Below, piece by piece: positions 1-9,896 of a DNA stretch of 64,000 nt (its first letter is position 1; every line of letters begins with the position of its first letter). The notes beneath the pieces are model-generated. The model was not told where the DNA came from. It searched no databases and was given only the letters and a program-made list of their open reading frames with translations. The stretch is taken from assembly GCA_049999725.1 (NCBI GenBank), contig JBNGIS010007632.1, positions 126,267 to 190,266 on the forward strand, in the 5' to 3' direction. The stretch comes from Haplomitrium mnioides (lineage: Eukaryota > Marchantiophyta > Haplomitriopsida > Calobryales). A program made the position numbers and the translations under genes.

Positions 1-424
1 AAAATAACTCAAAGACCGAATTCTAGTAAGTAATAATTCAAGACAACTCTAAAAGAGTTACACAACTCAAAACTAATAAGCAAACTAAAGCCAAGAATAT
101 AAGACAAAGCCAAGGAACCAAAGAACCCAAATGATTCGAGAGGAACTCCAGAATGAGTAGTGAGGCTAAGAAGCCCTTCTATTTATACAAGAGAAGAGAG
201 TGTCATCCCTCTTTCTTCACTTACAAGTCACTTCTCATTTCAGCCCTAAAGGTGATTCACTACCAAAACTGACTTCGAATGCAAGTAACCTAAAAGTGAC
301 TCTCCACCAAAGGTGACTTCAAAAGCAAGTAATCCAATCTTAACCTAAAAGTGACTCACTATCACTTCCTTCACTCTTCTCTATTTTCTTATAAATAGTA
401 CAATTTTATGCTTGTACTATTACA
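1..424 (-). repeat. 3' LTR of chromovirus A
   Basis: Reverse complement of the LTR at 28577-29003, read here on the minus strand from TGTAATAGTAC (at 424) towards the window edge, where the last few bases are cut off. The two copies align along their whole length with scattered differences. The LTR carries a TATA-like stretch (CTATTTATAAG on the minus strand near 400) and repeated GTGACTT-type motifs. It abuts the chromodomain end of the integrase frame, as expected for a 3' LTR. Confidence 0.9.
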
Positions 425-488
425 TAATCCCCGCCGTCTAGTCGATGACGTCCTCGTCATCGCCACAACTTTCAAAAATGTTAATAGC

Positions 489-1584
489 TTATTGAGCATT
501 CTCAAGATTTGAAGAAGGTTTCCAAGTAGCATCATGAAGTGGATAGCCTTTCCACAAAACCTTGTATTGAACTTGTGGATGTCGCCCACGCTTGATAACT
601 CTTTTCGCCAAAATGCGGTCTACTTCAAATTCTTCATGATCATCAAGAACAATGGTTGAAGGAGAGAGTTGAACACGATTTGGAAAAGAAGATGGACTAG
701 GAACAAAAAGCTTAACTTTAGACACATGGAACACACGATGAATCTTCATATGAAGAGGAAGATCAAGTTTATAAGCAACAAGAGAAATAACCTCAGAAAT
801 AAAGAAAGTACCAATCCAAGCACGAGATAACTTACAAACTTGAGTATCTAAAGACAATGGAAGATCATGAGTGGATAACATAGCTTGGTCACCTAAAACA
901 AAAGAGCAATCACAACGACGACTATCAACATATTTTTTTGCCGATTTTGAACAACAGTAAGATGGTTGCGAGCATCTTGCAAGGAAGAAGATAAACGAGA
1001 CAAAAAACTAGAAATACTTGGAACATTAGAAGAAGTAGGAGAAAGCAAACCATCAAGAACAAGAGGATGTTGACCCGAATTAAAAAAGAAAGGAGAAAAC
1101 CCAGTACTTTCTTGTTTGGAGTTGTTGTAAGCAAACTCCACAACCAGTAAACTATCCCAATCAGTGTGATGAACATTGATGAACGCGTGAAGCATGTCCT
1201 CTACAGTATGATTAGCACACTCCGTTTGCCCATCTGTTTGTGAATGATAAGCAATAGACATAGAAAGTCTGGTTCCTAGAAGTTTGAATAACTCTTGCCA
1301 AAACTTTCCACTGAAACGTGGATCCCGATAAGATATTACACCTTGGGCATTCCGTGATGGCGAAAAACAATATCAAAGTAAATTTTTGCCAATTGTGGAG
1401 CATCCACTGTATCCACCGTTGGCGCTAAATGAATCTGCTTGCTGAACTTATCCACAAACACCACAATAGCAGCAAACCCACGAGGCGTGGTTGGAAGTGA
1501 AGTGATAAGATCTAAACTTACATGTTCCCAACGAGCAGTAGGAATTGGTAATGGTTGAAGAAGTCCCGTTGGTTTTTGATTCAA
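489..1584 (-). pseudogene. Integrase and chromodomain of element A
   Basis: Broken reading frame for the integrase core and C-terminus. The core starts in 1336-1584 with VSLDLITSLP (first catalytic Asp kept) and continues, after a frameshift near 1300, in 893-1261 with GQTECANHTVEDML (catalytic Glu region). The segment 489-881 encodes the C-terminal domain followed by a chromodomain, recognisable from EVDRILAKRV and QYKVLWKGYP, which in chromoviruses binds histone marks and steers integration into heterochromatin. It ends directly beside the 3' LTR. The frameshifts and deleted zinc-finger part make it a pseudogene; the family is secure. Confidence 0.88.
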
Positions 1585-2530
1585 AGTTAGACCACCATCA
1601 AGTGCGTTGAAGCGACTATGTAGTTTTATCTACTCCAAGATACCCGGAGATAGGAATGCCATGCGCTTCTTGTAAACGAGCCATTCGAAGCGTATCATTT
1701 TGTGGAACATATATTTGATGGCCTCGATAGAGAATACCATCTTCAATGGAGAAAGAATGATACTCACTATCCTTGATGGCCAATTGTGCTCAAACCAAAC
1801 TAAAGAAAGCATCTTCTTGTAGTTTTTGATGATAACTCCCACTAGTTGCCACATCCAAATGTAAGATACTAATGTTGCTCACCTCCATTGTATTCACTCG
1901 ATGATCAAGCCTTCGTGACAGTGCATCAGGAATGGTATGGAACCTTCCTAGCTTGAACTCTAGCTTGATATCAAAGAGTTGCAATTGATCTTCCCATCGG
2001 TGATGTCGACTTGTCATATTTTCCAAATGGATTGATTGTAACAATGGTTTGTGATGTGGGTCTTCCCAAAAGATAATGCCTCCATACTTTTGTAGCATAA
2101 ACCATTGCCAATTGCTCTCGATCCCTTACAGAATAGTTTATTTTCGTCGCATTCAACCGGCATGACATGAAGGCAATTGGATAAAGCCCATCCTCAAACT
2201 CTTGCTGCAAAACTACTCCAATAGAAAAATTAGAAGCATCAAAATCAACTACACAACGTGCTTTTGGATCATATGGCTGTAGAAAAGGACGAAAAGAGAC
2301 TGCATCCTTGAGGTGTTGAAATGCCGCTTGCTCTTTGGTGGTCCATTGAAACTTGACCTCCTTGCCTAGCAGATCAGTAAGTGGTGTAGCAATATGTGCA
2401 TAACNNNNNNNNNNNNNNNNNNNNNNNNNNNNNNNNNNNNNNNNNNNNNNNNNNNNNNNNNNNNNNNNNNNNNNNNNNNNNNNNNNNNNNNNNNNNNNNN
2501 NNNNGGCTTGATAGGAATTTGCCAATAAAA
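1585..2530 (-). pseudogene. RNase H / RT end of element A
   Basis: Minus-strand fragments in two frames (1790-2098 and 1971-2404) match RNase H of gypsy elements: IAFMSCRLNATKINYSVRDRE and the RT thumb region AHIATPLTDLLGKEVKFQW. A 100-N gap lies at the RT palm. By comparison with element D (26100-26540) about 440 bases belong there, so the gap length is a placeholder. It is followed by a few RT residues (WQIPIKP) before the element is cut off. Confidence 0.8.
2405..2504. other. Assembly gap, 100 N
   Basis: Run of exactly 100 N inside the reverse transcriptase of element A. The exact round length suggests an unknown-size placeholder. Confidence 0.99.
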
Positions 2531-2876
2531 GGAAAATGTTGTGAAGCAAAGGGAGATACTACCTACAAGTGAGTCTTATGGAGGTTTGATCAAAGATTTC
2601 TCAGTGGTATCTCTGAATGTTCAAAAAAAAGAGAAAAGTAGTCATGTGCTACCTTGTGTTAGATAAGAATCACATCGACAAAGTAGAATGTGATAAACTA
2701 TTCATAGCGGAGGTACTCTCGAGGGTCACAAACATAAAAATGTAATAATTTATTAGTGTCAAAAGCTGACTTTATATTCTAAGTATTACTTGTGATTTAT
2801 GTAGATATTTATGACCTTAACAAACAGCGGATAGTGTAGTTGATTTAAATACATGGGTTGAAATAGAAAGTTTGTA

Positions 2877-4019
2877 TCAAAAAAGCCGTAGATGATAATT
2901 ATTATGAGTAAACTTGCAACAACAAGTGTCAAAAACATGTAGTCTATTACTACCACTTGCATGATAAAAAATTGTGATACGGTCATTTACACCCTTGCAG
3001 TCAAGTAAGAAAAAAGGTTGATGCCAGCTCTGAAACACATATAACAGAGTAGTCTCCAGAACTTCCTCTTCCATTTTTGAACTTGGAAAACTTTGAGATT
3101 TCCAAATACACAAAGTTTGTGGTTTATCTAGTCCATCCAAGCCTGGTCCACTTGAGTATGTAGCTACTAGATACAAAAAGTTGCCATCTGAAACAAGATG
3201 TTGATCGTTCATATATTCTCTCAATTGTGGTACCCTACAAAAATAGCCAAGGTAGTTGGGCACATCATAAGGAAAAATCTCCCTTAAATATTCTCCTTGG
3301 TAGTCACATGGTATATACAATATCACTTGCTTCTCTATTGAGCGGCCAGTGTACATTAGCTCCGAAGAAGAAGGATTGGTTGGCTGGTAAGGCAAGACTA
3401 GAGAAAGAATCCAACTTTGACTTTCAAAGTTATAAACATGAAGTTTCATGACATTTCCATGTAAATCAATTCGTCTATCTAGATTTCCAAATGGTTGTAC
3501 AACGATGGTGCTATAGCTACTTGTAACATTGTTGTGGCACAAAATTGGGTTCATTTTCCAACAGTCAACTTCAGGGTTCATTTCAAAATGGATTTTCATT
3601 GAAGCACCAGTGACAATGTTCCAAAAGAAGAGTAGCATACCCCGGTAGTGATGACAGCAGGAAAGTACACCACATACCGCTCATGAAACCATTTCAAAAT
3701 TGTTGCTATCGCAATCTTAGTCCATATAGCTCTTGGGCAAGTGCACTGACTCATAGGTTGATAGCGAAGTCCCATAAAACACAAACAGGTCACCATATCC
3801 TTCAGCTTCCCATGATTGTTTGGAAAGAAATTTCCATGAAAGAATCTTTGCAGGAATAATGAATCCTGAAAAGCACTTGATATACAAACTTTGAAAATGC
3901 TTTGAATCCAAAACATGCTTACGAGCTTTACATACTGCTTTTGCCCTCAACATACTTTTAATTGGCAATTTTAAAAATATCTCCTCGTGCAAGTCTTGAA
4001 TAACATTCCATCTCGACAT
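2877..4019 (-). pseudogene. F-box protein pseudogene, copy 1
   Basis: One frame of about 380 codons running from ATG at 4019 to a stop at 2877, broken by at least two in-frame stops near 3716 and 3690 (the paralogue has Gln where the first stop lies). Residues about 8-45 form an F-box (LHEEIFLKLPIKSMLRAKAVCKA and on to LDSKHF), the part that in this family binds SKP1 in SCF ubiquitin ligases. The remainder resembles the F-box-associated/kelch-like C-terminal region of plant F-box proteins and would pick the substrate, which is unknown. The copy at 50866-51981 lacks the F-box start but keeps Gln here, so each copy is broken differently. F-box assignment is good; the C-terminal domain type is uncertain. 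Confidence 0.75.
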
Positions 4020-4707
4020 AACTCCAAGCTACATAGGTATCCCTCCCTTGTTATTTGATGGCCTTCTTATCCTAATCACAATGAGAAACATAAATAAAAG
4101 GCATGAATGTTGCAAACCACAAAGCGAGAAAGTGAGAAACATGTCTATTTACTTTTTGTAGTATATAATTGAATAGAAAGAACCACCACTTAATTTGAGA
4201 AACTATCTTGAAGAAAATCCTCACCTCCACCAATATCACACTTGTGGCTAGACAAGCATGTGAAAGTTTGGCTCAAGATTCTTTATAATCCCATATTTAA
4301 AGGATTTTGGTTGGAAATGACTTCCCCAATAGGTTTTTTCGTCGGACCACCAATTAACTAAAAGTAACGTTTTTTAAGGAGCGGATTGGTACGAGCTTCC
4401 CTCTTCTCTAGGTTATCAAGAGACCATCAATTGACATAAATCACTTTTGTAGAGTAGCCATTGGCATTAACTTCCACACTAGCTTCCCAATAGACAATGG
4501 AGTGCATGTTGGCATTAACTTCCTCTCTAGGTTGCTAACAAACAACTAATTGACTAAAAGTGACTTGTAAAGAGCTCTTTTGCTAGATAAGTGGCTCCAC
4601 ACTTCCTACTCTAGACGAAAAGTTTTGCCCCATATAAATTATCAGCATACTAGGTTTTAAACATACCACAACTTGATTGGGGACCACTTCTTTGGACACA
4701 TTAAGGG
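4020..4707. other. Non-coding region upstream of the F-box pseudogene
   Basis: No gene recognised. The stretch contains degenerate, loosely repeated phrases (for example CTTCCTCTCTAGGTT / CTTCCCTCTTCTCTAGGTT, and GACTAAAAGTGACTTG). Its homologue at 51960-52412 lacks the first ~280 bases because of a deletion that also removed the F-box start of that copy. It would include the F-box gene promoter on the minus strand, but no promoter element can be assigned. Confidence 0.5.
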
Positions 4708-4971
4708 TTCAGAACTTGCTGGAGCTGCACTTATTTAGGGTTCAGAACTTGCTGGAGCTGCACTTATTTAGGGTTCAGAGCTTGCTCGAGTTGGGCAAAA
4801 ATAGGGTTCAGAACTTGCTGGAGCTACACACATTTAGGGCTCAGAACTTGCTAGAGCTGCACATATTTAGGGTAAGGAACTTCCTGAAGCTGACAACATT
4901 TAGGGTTCAGAACTTGGTAGAGCTGCATATATTTAGGGTTATGAATTTGCTGGAGCTGCACACATTTAAGG
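4708..4971. repeat. 33-bp minisatellite, 8 units (copy 1)
   Basis: Eight head-to-tail units of exactly 33 bp with the phrase TTCAGAACTTGCTGGAGCTG followed by a spacer ending in TTTAGGG. Units 1 and 2 are identical; the others differ at a few positions. Because 33 is a multiple of three, an 11-residue period is open on the plus strand (RVQNLLELHLF) and largely on the minus strand (QLQQVLNPKCV). The homologous array at 52413-52643 has seven units, so copy 1 gained or copy 3 lost one. No evidence of a translated product. Confidence 0.93.
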
Positions 4972-5325
4972 TTCAGTTGATTCAAACGAGCGTTTGTGAG
5001 TATACAAGAAGAAAGTGCAGTTCTACTTCCACCCAAAATGGAAAGTCTCTTGGTACCTTTTCTGTTGCATTTCTGAGAGATAGCCAGTTTATAGTTTTAT
5101 GACTTGCATAATTCCTTTCTGTTCTCTTATTGTCTTTTTCATTTTCTGCCCATGACAAGTACTTTTCGCTTCTTTTGATTTCATGGAATCTTTTGACGAA
5201 GGTAAAGTAAAGTAGTGGAATCTATTGCCTGGCGTTTGGCTTCTTCCCACTTGCTTGTGCAATTGTCACTCTTCCTTTGGATTCAGTCTTTCTGTTGGTA
5301 CTTAACTTCTTGTCTCTTCTGAAAA
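4972..5325. other. Spacer between minisatellite and peptide gene
   Basis: No gene recognised. The stretch is T-rich on the plus strand and repeats phrases such as CACTTGCTTGTGCAATTGTCACTCTTCC, which occurs twice in the paralogue (52915-52990) but once here. It probably holds the 3' untranslated region of the minus-strand peptide gene. Confidence 0.45.
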
Positions 5326-6637
5326 CGTTGTTCCACCATAAATAGTCATATGAAGGAGGGTGAGGTCCAGGTTGTGGATAGTCTTCAGTATCCACACCAA
5401 CATGACTTTCAATAGTAGGGGAATAGTCTTCTTGAAGAATATGTTGTGAATATCAAATCGAGTTGATATTATGCAGCAGCGAAAATCCACTTAAGATGAG
5501 TATTGTGACAAAAGAAAAGTAAAAACGTCAGCTCCAAAGAAGAGGTCGTGCGACAGCAGATTTGTGAAGGCCTTCTTGTCAGCAGGTTCAAACGAAAAAA
5601 TGCAGGTTGACTCCACACCTAAATCGCAACTCACAGAGGTGCCTCCTTGCTCACGAATCACTCTTTTGCAAGGAAACGATGTCACCTCCTTAAGAGGTGA
5701 AACGCCACCATCTTCTGCAAAAGCGACCTTCTTCCAGAAGCAATGCGACCTGCTTCAAACGCGAGCCCTTCTCAGCTCCAACGCGAGGCACGAACGCCAG
5801 CTCCTTCATGAGATGAAAAAAGCGACCTCCTTAGGAACGCGAACGGGAGCCCCTTCAGACGCGAACCCTTTCTGAGCGAAATGCGAGCCCCTTCAGAAAC
5901 GAACGCGAGCTGCTTCCAGGAACAAACGACCTCACTTTCTAGAAAAATGACTCTCCCTGCTGGATACAATTCTTCTTTCTAATGCACAAAACGAGTTTCA
6001 AGTGATGTGGTTTGCAATGAGGATGTGTTGGAGCTCCTCTTCATTAGATTTATATACAGAAAACAATACTAGCTAAAAGCTGGATTTCTATGGGCGCCCC
6101 TATTCAAAATCTATGGGCGCTTGAATCAGTGCAGGTGAAGCAGATTTTCCACCAGAGCTGCACATTCAATTTCATCTACACTCCTATGACTTTTCGGTGT
6201 TCTAACTTTGGCAAGGGACAAGAATCATTAATGGTCCCTCAGAAGAGTCCTGGTGCTGACACATGTCACCACCAGGTGCCTCCACATGGCACTATCCCTA
6301 AAATCACCATTCCCTAAAGTGCCTCTAAACTAGCTAGAATCCTAAACTAGCTAAGCCAAAAAAAATTTACAGGGACACACTTCACCAAGGAAGTATCAGG
6401 CAATTCCTCAGCAGCAAATTGTGAAGCTGCCAATTTCCAACAGAATAGGTGGTCCAAAGGGAGGATAATCATCTCAAGGATGGTGAGGTCCAGGCTGAGG
6501 ATAGTCTTCAGTATCCACACCAGCTTCACTTACAGAAGTTGAACCCGCATGGATTAGTTTCCCTGCCATTTTCTCCTCCAATATGCTACTTGACGACTCT
6601 TGAGATTCTATGAAGAACAGAATAATATGCTTGTTGT
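5326..6637 (-). pseudogene. DYPQPGPHPP-repeat peptide gene, copy 1, split by solo LTR
   Basis: The final exon of a small minus-strand gene, interrupted at 5442-6442 by a solo LTR. The upstream part (6448-6637) starts after an AG acceptor and encodes SQESSSSILEEKMAGKL, then GVDTEDYPQPGPHHP. The downstream part (5326-5441) encodes the second repeat, EDYPQPGPHPPSYDYLW. The stop codon seen in the intact paralogue is TGG here, so the frame would read on. A hydrophobic, signal-peptide-like stretch (VLVPSLLLVVAIEICC) lies upstream on the same strand at about 6750-6800, not joined in frame. The paralogue at 53048-53392 lacks the LTR. Confidence 0.6.
5442..6442 (-). mobile_element. Solo LTR, 1001 bp, TSD GAATA
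   Basis: Begins TGTTG at 5442 and ends CAACA at 6442, a 5-bp inverted terminus, and is flanked by the perfect 5-bp duplication GAATA (5437-5441 and 6443-6447). The homologous position in copy 3 (about 53155, GAACAGG) is uninterrupted, an empty site. A TATATAAA box on the minus strand near 6050 sets its transcription direction. The U5-like half carries a degenerate GCGA-rich series (5520-5930). No internal retrotransposon sequence remains, so LTR-LTR recombination is the likely origin. Architecture resembles the copia F LTR family but it is a different family. Confidence 0.9.
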
Positions 6638-6689
6638 CTGCAACACACAAAAGTGTAAGCAAATCAGGTCCCAATTGTAATAACACTAT

Positions 6690-7262
6690 AAAACCTCAAG
6701 AGATCAAGTGGGCAAGTGTTCTCCATAACTCCTGCCCAACAACAGATCTCAATAGCCACCACTAGAAGTAAAGATGGCACCAAGACAAATGTGCAAATTC
6801 CTCATGAATTTTTAAATGTATGTAATATCAAAAGGCTATGCTTAACTAGCATCCATGTTCTTGTCATTTAAACAAAGTCATCAAACTTCCACAAAACAGA
6901 AAGGAGCATTAAACTAGAAATGTCTTGCAACTGGTTGTAAACTATGTCAAACAATCTACCTACAATCACTCACGTTCGCTTGATGATTTGAACAGAATAA
7001 GTTTTATGGATCCTCCAAGTGCTATAGTTGGAGAAACATTTGTTGCTTTCTAGAAAAGGACTGCACCTCATCTCTAGCTCCCTGCCTTCAGATCATTGAG
7101 ATCTCAAAGCAAGTGGAGATTTCCTACCAATGCTGGTGTCGCATCAACTTTCTTCCCGACAATGTGTTTTCTCTCCTCCTCCTCCTTGTGTACATGCCTC
7201 TGTAGTTGCTGCCTCTGCAACCCTTGAATTGGAAGTCATCACAATGTGCAATTTATGAGCAG
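6690..7262. other. Region between peptide gene and ribokinase exons
   Basis: No recognisable coding exon except the possible signal-peptide exon of the minus-strand peptide gene near 6720-6810. Conserved in copy 3 (53393-53957). Upstream ribokinase exons are not found here, so the ribokinase copy is 5'-truncated. Confidence 0.4.
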
Positions 7263-8118
7263 GGTGTGGAACAGGTTCTGGTGAAACTTGGCAATCATGG
7301 GTCTATCCTTATTAATAAGGACAACTCCCCATAGTGCAATCAGCCATTAGGGCTCCAATTGTGGTGGATTCAACTGGTGCTGGAGACTCCTTTACTGCAG
7401 CATATACAGTGGGCTTCATAGAGGGAATGTCTTCACCAGATGCTCTAAGATTTGCAGGTGTCTCATCTCTTTCTAAATGGCGTTTTTAACGCATTGTGAA
7501 ATTTATTTCTCTCAATGAGATTGTTATTGTCTGCTGTATGGCGTCAGATGTAGCAAGGAATGCACAAGAATGATACCAGCAAACCCAAAACCAAATTGTG
7601 TGGCGGGTTGAAGGACAGACCAGTGTTTTACTTTATCTTGGAAACATGCCTGGGAGAACTTGAGGTGATGTCAAGATGTTGAGGGAACTTCCAAGCTATT
7701 AATATTTGTGTGCCTCTCATCAACTGACTAATGTTCTTGTTATGCATTGGGCCAGCATATGTAAGATCCTAGGCTGTTTGCAGGGTGAATCTCTACGTTT
7801 TGAATCTAGGGGATCTGAACCCCCTGTCTTTCACCATGATGTGGTTGCTGCAGCTTTGTTAGACTTGTCATTCACCTTTCAAGGCATTCCAAAGAAAAAG
7901 AGCAGCCAACTACCTAAACTGGATGGTCGGAGTCTTTTACTTTTCTTGATTTCTTAACTTTTTGGGTTGTCATTGAATTGTCACACATTATTCAGTAGCT
8001 CTAATAATAACTCTGAATTGTAGTTGTTGCAGCATCACTGTGTGTCAGAGAAAAGGGTGCTCTCCCAAGTATGCCAGACAAGAAGTTTGTCATGAAGTTA
8101 CTCCATGAGAACCTGTAG
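7263..8118 (+). pseudogene. Ribokinase (pfkB family) 3' fragment, copy 1
   Basis: Two exons of a ribokinase, the enzyme that phosphorylates D-ribose with ATP. Exon 7263-7457 follows an AG acceptor and encodes GVEQVLVKLGNHGSILINKD, then the pfkB signature VVDSTGAGDSFTAAYTVGF with the catalytic Asp in GAGD. Between these parts a one-base frameshift follows KDNSP. It ends at a GT donor after LRFAG. After a 566-bp intron, exon 8024-8118 encodes ASLCVREKGALPSMPDKKF and ends in TAG. Upstream exons (about 60% of a normal ~310-residue enzyme) are absent. Two more copies lie at 53958-54812 and 56846-57557, all fused downstream to the same gypsy LTR debris. Confidence 0.75.
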
Positions 8119-9085
8119 TGCCCCTCTTCCCAGCACTAACCCCATGACGAGCTAATTCCGAGAAAAGAGGAGCGAGAGGGTGTAACAGGGTCTTTTATGA
8201 AATGGCCCCGGACCCAGATTTATCTTTTCTACGTACTACTGGCTGTGCGTTGCCTAGCAGCACACTCACGCCAAGTCAACCCCCAAGACCCACAGCCACT
8301 TGCTCTCTGCAAGCACAACTCCAAGCCGGAATTAAAACCCACTCATATCTGTCGTTCTAGCAGCCAACTTTTCTTGCTAGGCACTCTCTAACTTCCCTAC
8401 AGTGCCCCTAGTACTTATTCACAACTATACATTAAAGACTATAAACATATGTACACCATATACTTGACATAAGTACAAAGCGTCATGAGCTAGCAACTCC
8501 ATACACTACATGAGTCTCCCCCACGCCGCTATACACGTCAGCCCGCTCACTCATGCATGCGCCACTAGCTAGTTTATACCCTCCATGGTAGAGAGGCTTG
8601 GATTCATTCCACAAGCTCAGAAGAGGTTTGGTTAACTTTTACTCGTGGAAGACTGTCCTACCAACTGCAGGCACACACTCCACTCGAGACCTGGACTGGG
8701 TCTTCTCGGCAATGCGTGGGCACTCACGCAGCCACCCCTTGTCTTTGGTCCCCCTTGAGCTGTAAACCAGCAACACCCTCCGAGTGCTATTGGGGCTAAA
8801 TCCCCTGCGTGAACACGAACTGAGAGGACCCCAGGTCCGTCCTGGCTGCCTCTCATGCCTCCCAACCGAACAAACTCTCTTCTCTTTTGAGCATCAATCC
8901 ACCTCTTAACATTGGTGCACCTTGGGAGTGAGTTCACCTGGATGGATCGCCCGAGCCTCTAGAGCCTCCCGCCCAGCGATTCTCAGTGCCCTCCAGTCCA
9001 CCTCCACTCCAGTTGGCCCCCTAGTGCAAGTTCACTTGCTCTAATTGAAGTGTCACAAGAATGCATTCTTCTTTCCTCGTTGTTC
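8119..9085 (-). repeat. Gypsy LTR-like fragment, module copy 1
   Basis: Starts directly after the ribokinase stop and shares order and wording with parts of the element B LTR: TTTTATGA..GGCCCC near the start, the AGCTCAGAAGAGGT..TTAACTT segment (8610-8640 versus 10770-10800), TGGGTCTTCTCGGCAATGCG, and CCTCCAGTCCACCTCCACTC. It is therefore a diverged relative of the B LTR lying in the same orientation. Copies occur at 54813-56025 and 57558-58720, with a short piece at 39833-40055. Confidence 0.65.
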
Positions 9086-9092
9086 CCCCCTA

Positions 9093-9745
9093 TTTACCGA
9101 TCACGGCACACACACTTTCTGAACACAATCATCAAGGAGCTCATTAAGCGCTCTTATCAAGGAGCTCATTAGGCGCTCTTTTGTTAAACATCGAAAGACA
9201 ACCGCCTACCATCGCAAGGCTAACAAGCTAACCGAGTGAGCCAATAGTATCGGCAAGATTTTGAACCGCTCAATGGCCGCCAATAAAACTGATAGGGACC
9301 TAAAACTACTTGGTGATTGGACATCATGCACTATTGCTAGTTGAGTTTGAAGTGCCCACTGCACGAGTGCTGACCACTGAACGGTAGTGGGAGCACTTGA
9401 GCCAGACATCACCTCCTGAGCCAAGTGGACCAATTGGAGGAGGCACGATTGGAGATAGAGGACCAGATGAGGCACCAGCACCAGCAGCTAAGGAAGGGCC
9501 AGCACGATAGGAAACTACGGCCTCCATACCTACAAGCAAGGGATTTAGTTTTGTTGTATGATAGCTCGTTCATCCACTTCCCAAGAAAAATTGCACACAC
9601 GGTGGATGGGGCCCTACATTCTACAGCAATTGCATTGCAACGGGTTAGCATAGGTAACGGCATTGCAGGTAAAATCAGCAATCATAGATACTATGACATG
9701 CTGAAGAAATACCACTATAAGGACCAAGAACCACCCGGATCATGA
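9093..9745 (+). pseudogene. Gypsy integrase remnant, module copy 1
   Basis: Plus-strand remnant of a gypsy integrase: TDHGT (second catalytic Asp), a stretch equivalent to IKRSFVKHRKTTAYHRKAN in better copies, a GQHAL-like stretch, and the C-terminal phrase QHDRKLRPPYLQARDLVLLYDS. It has stops, frameshifts and a local duplication (AAGGAGCTCATTA twice at 9138-9180). Its closest relative in the window is the integrase of element B, but it lies on the opposite strand to the adjoining LTR-like fragment, so the module is a rearranged chimera. Other copies: 40063, 56031, 58728/60588. Confidence 0.7.
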
Positions 9746-9896
9746 GGATAGCAAGGCTAGGGGAGGTGACCAACCAGCAAGGAGGAGAAATTTAGTGGTT
9801 TTGGTAGGATTGGATCACTTTCTGGCATTGCATTGTTTCATTTCATTCCTTGTTTTGGCAGTCAATTCAATGGTAGGAGTGACACATCGAGCAACC

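Larger units (their letters stand above)
1..2530 (-). mobile_element. Truncated Ty3/gypsy chromovirus (element A)
   Basis: Minus-strand remnant with, in 5'-to-3' order on its own strand, the end of reverse transcriptase, RNase H, integrase, chromodomain and 3' LTR. It is the same family as element D at 23242-29003. The 5' half (LTR, gag, protease, most of RT) is missing: right of the gap, about 25 bases of RT coding (YWQIPIKP) join abruptly at about 2528 to the duplicated block also found at 39627 and 50505. Several frameshifts and a ~70-bp deletion near 1585 (loss of the Cys part of the HHCC finger) show that it is dead. Confidence 0.9.
2531..9896 (+). repeat. Duplicated block, copy 1 (left part)
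   Basis: This stretch aligns in order with 50505-56840 (third copy). It holds the F-box pseudogene, a 33-bp minisatellite, the DYPQPGPHPP peptide gene, ribokinase 3' exons and gypsy LTR/integrase debris. The same segment continues after element B at 33579. Differences from copy 3 include a solo LTR at 5442-6442 (only here), one extra minisatellite unit (only here) and a ~280-bp deletion in copy 3 at the F-box start. Such a shared order of non-transposon parts indicates segmental duplication rather than independent insertion. Confidence 0.85.

Noticed and set aside
4708-4971. TTTAGGG ends in the minisatellite as interstitial telomere repeats
   Set aside because: The 7-mer occurs once per 33-bp unit, never in tandem, so it is not a telomere array.
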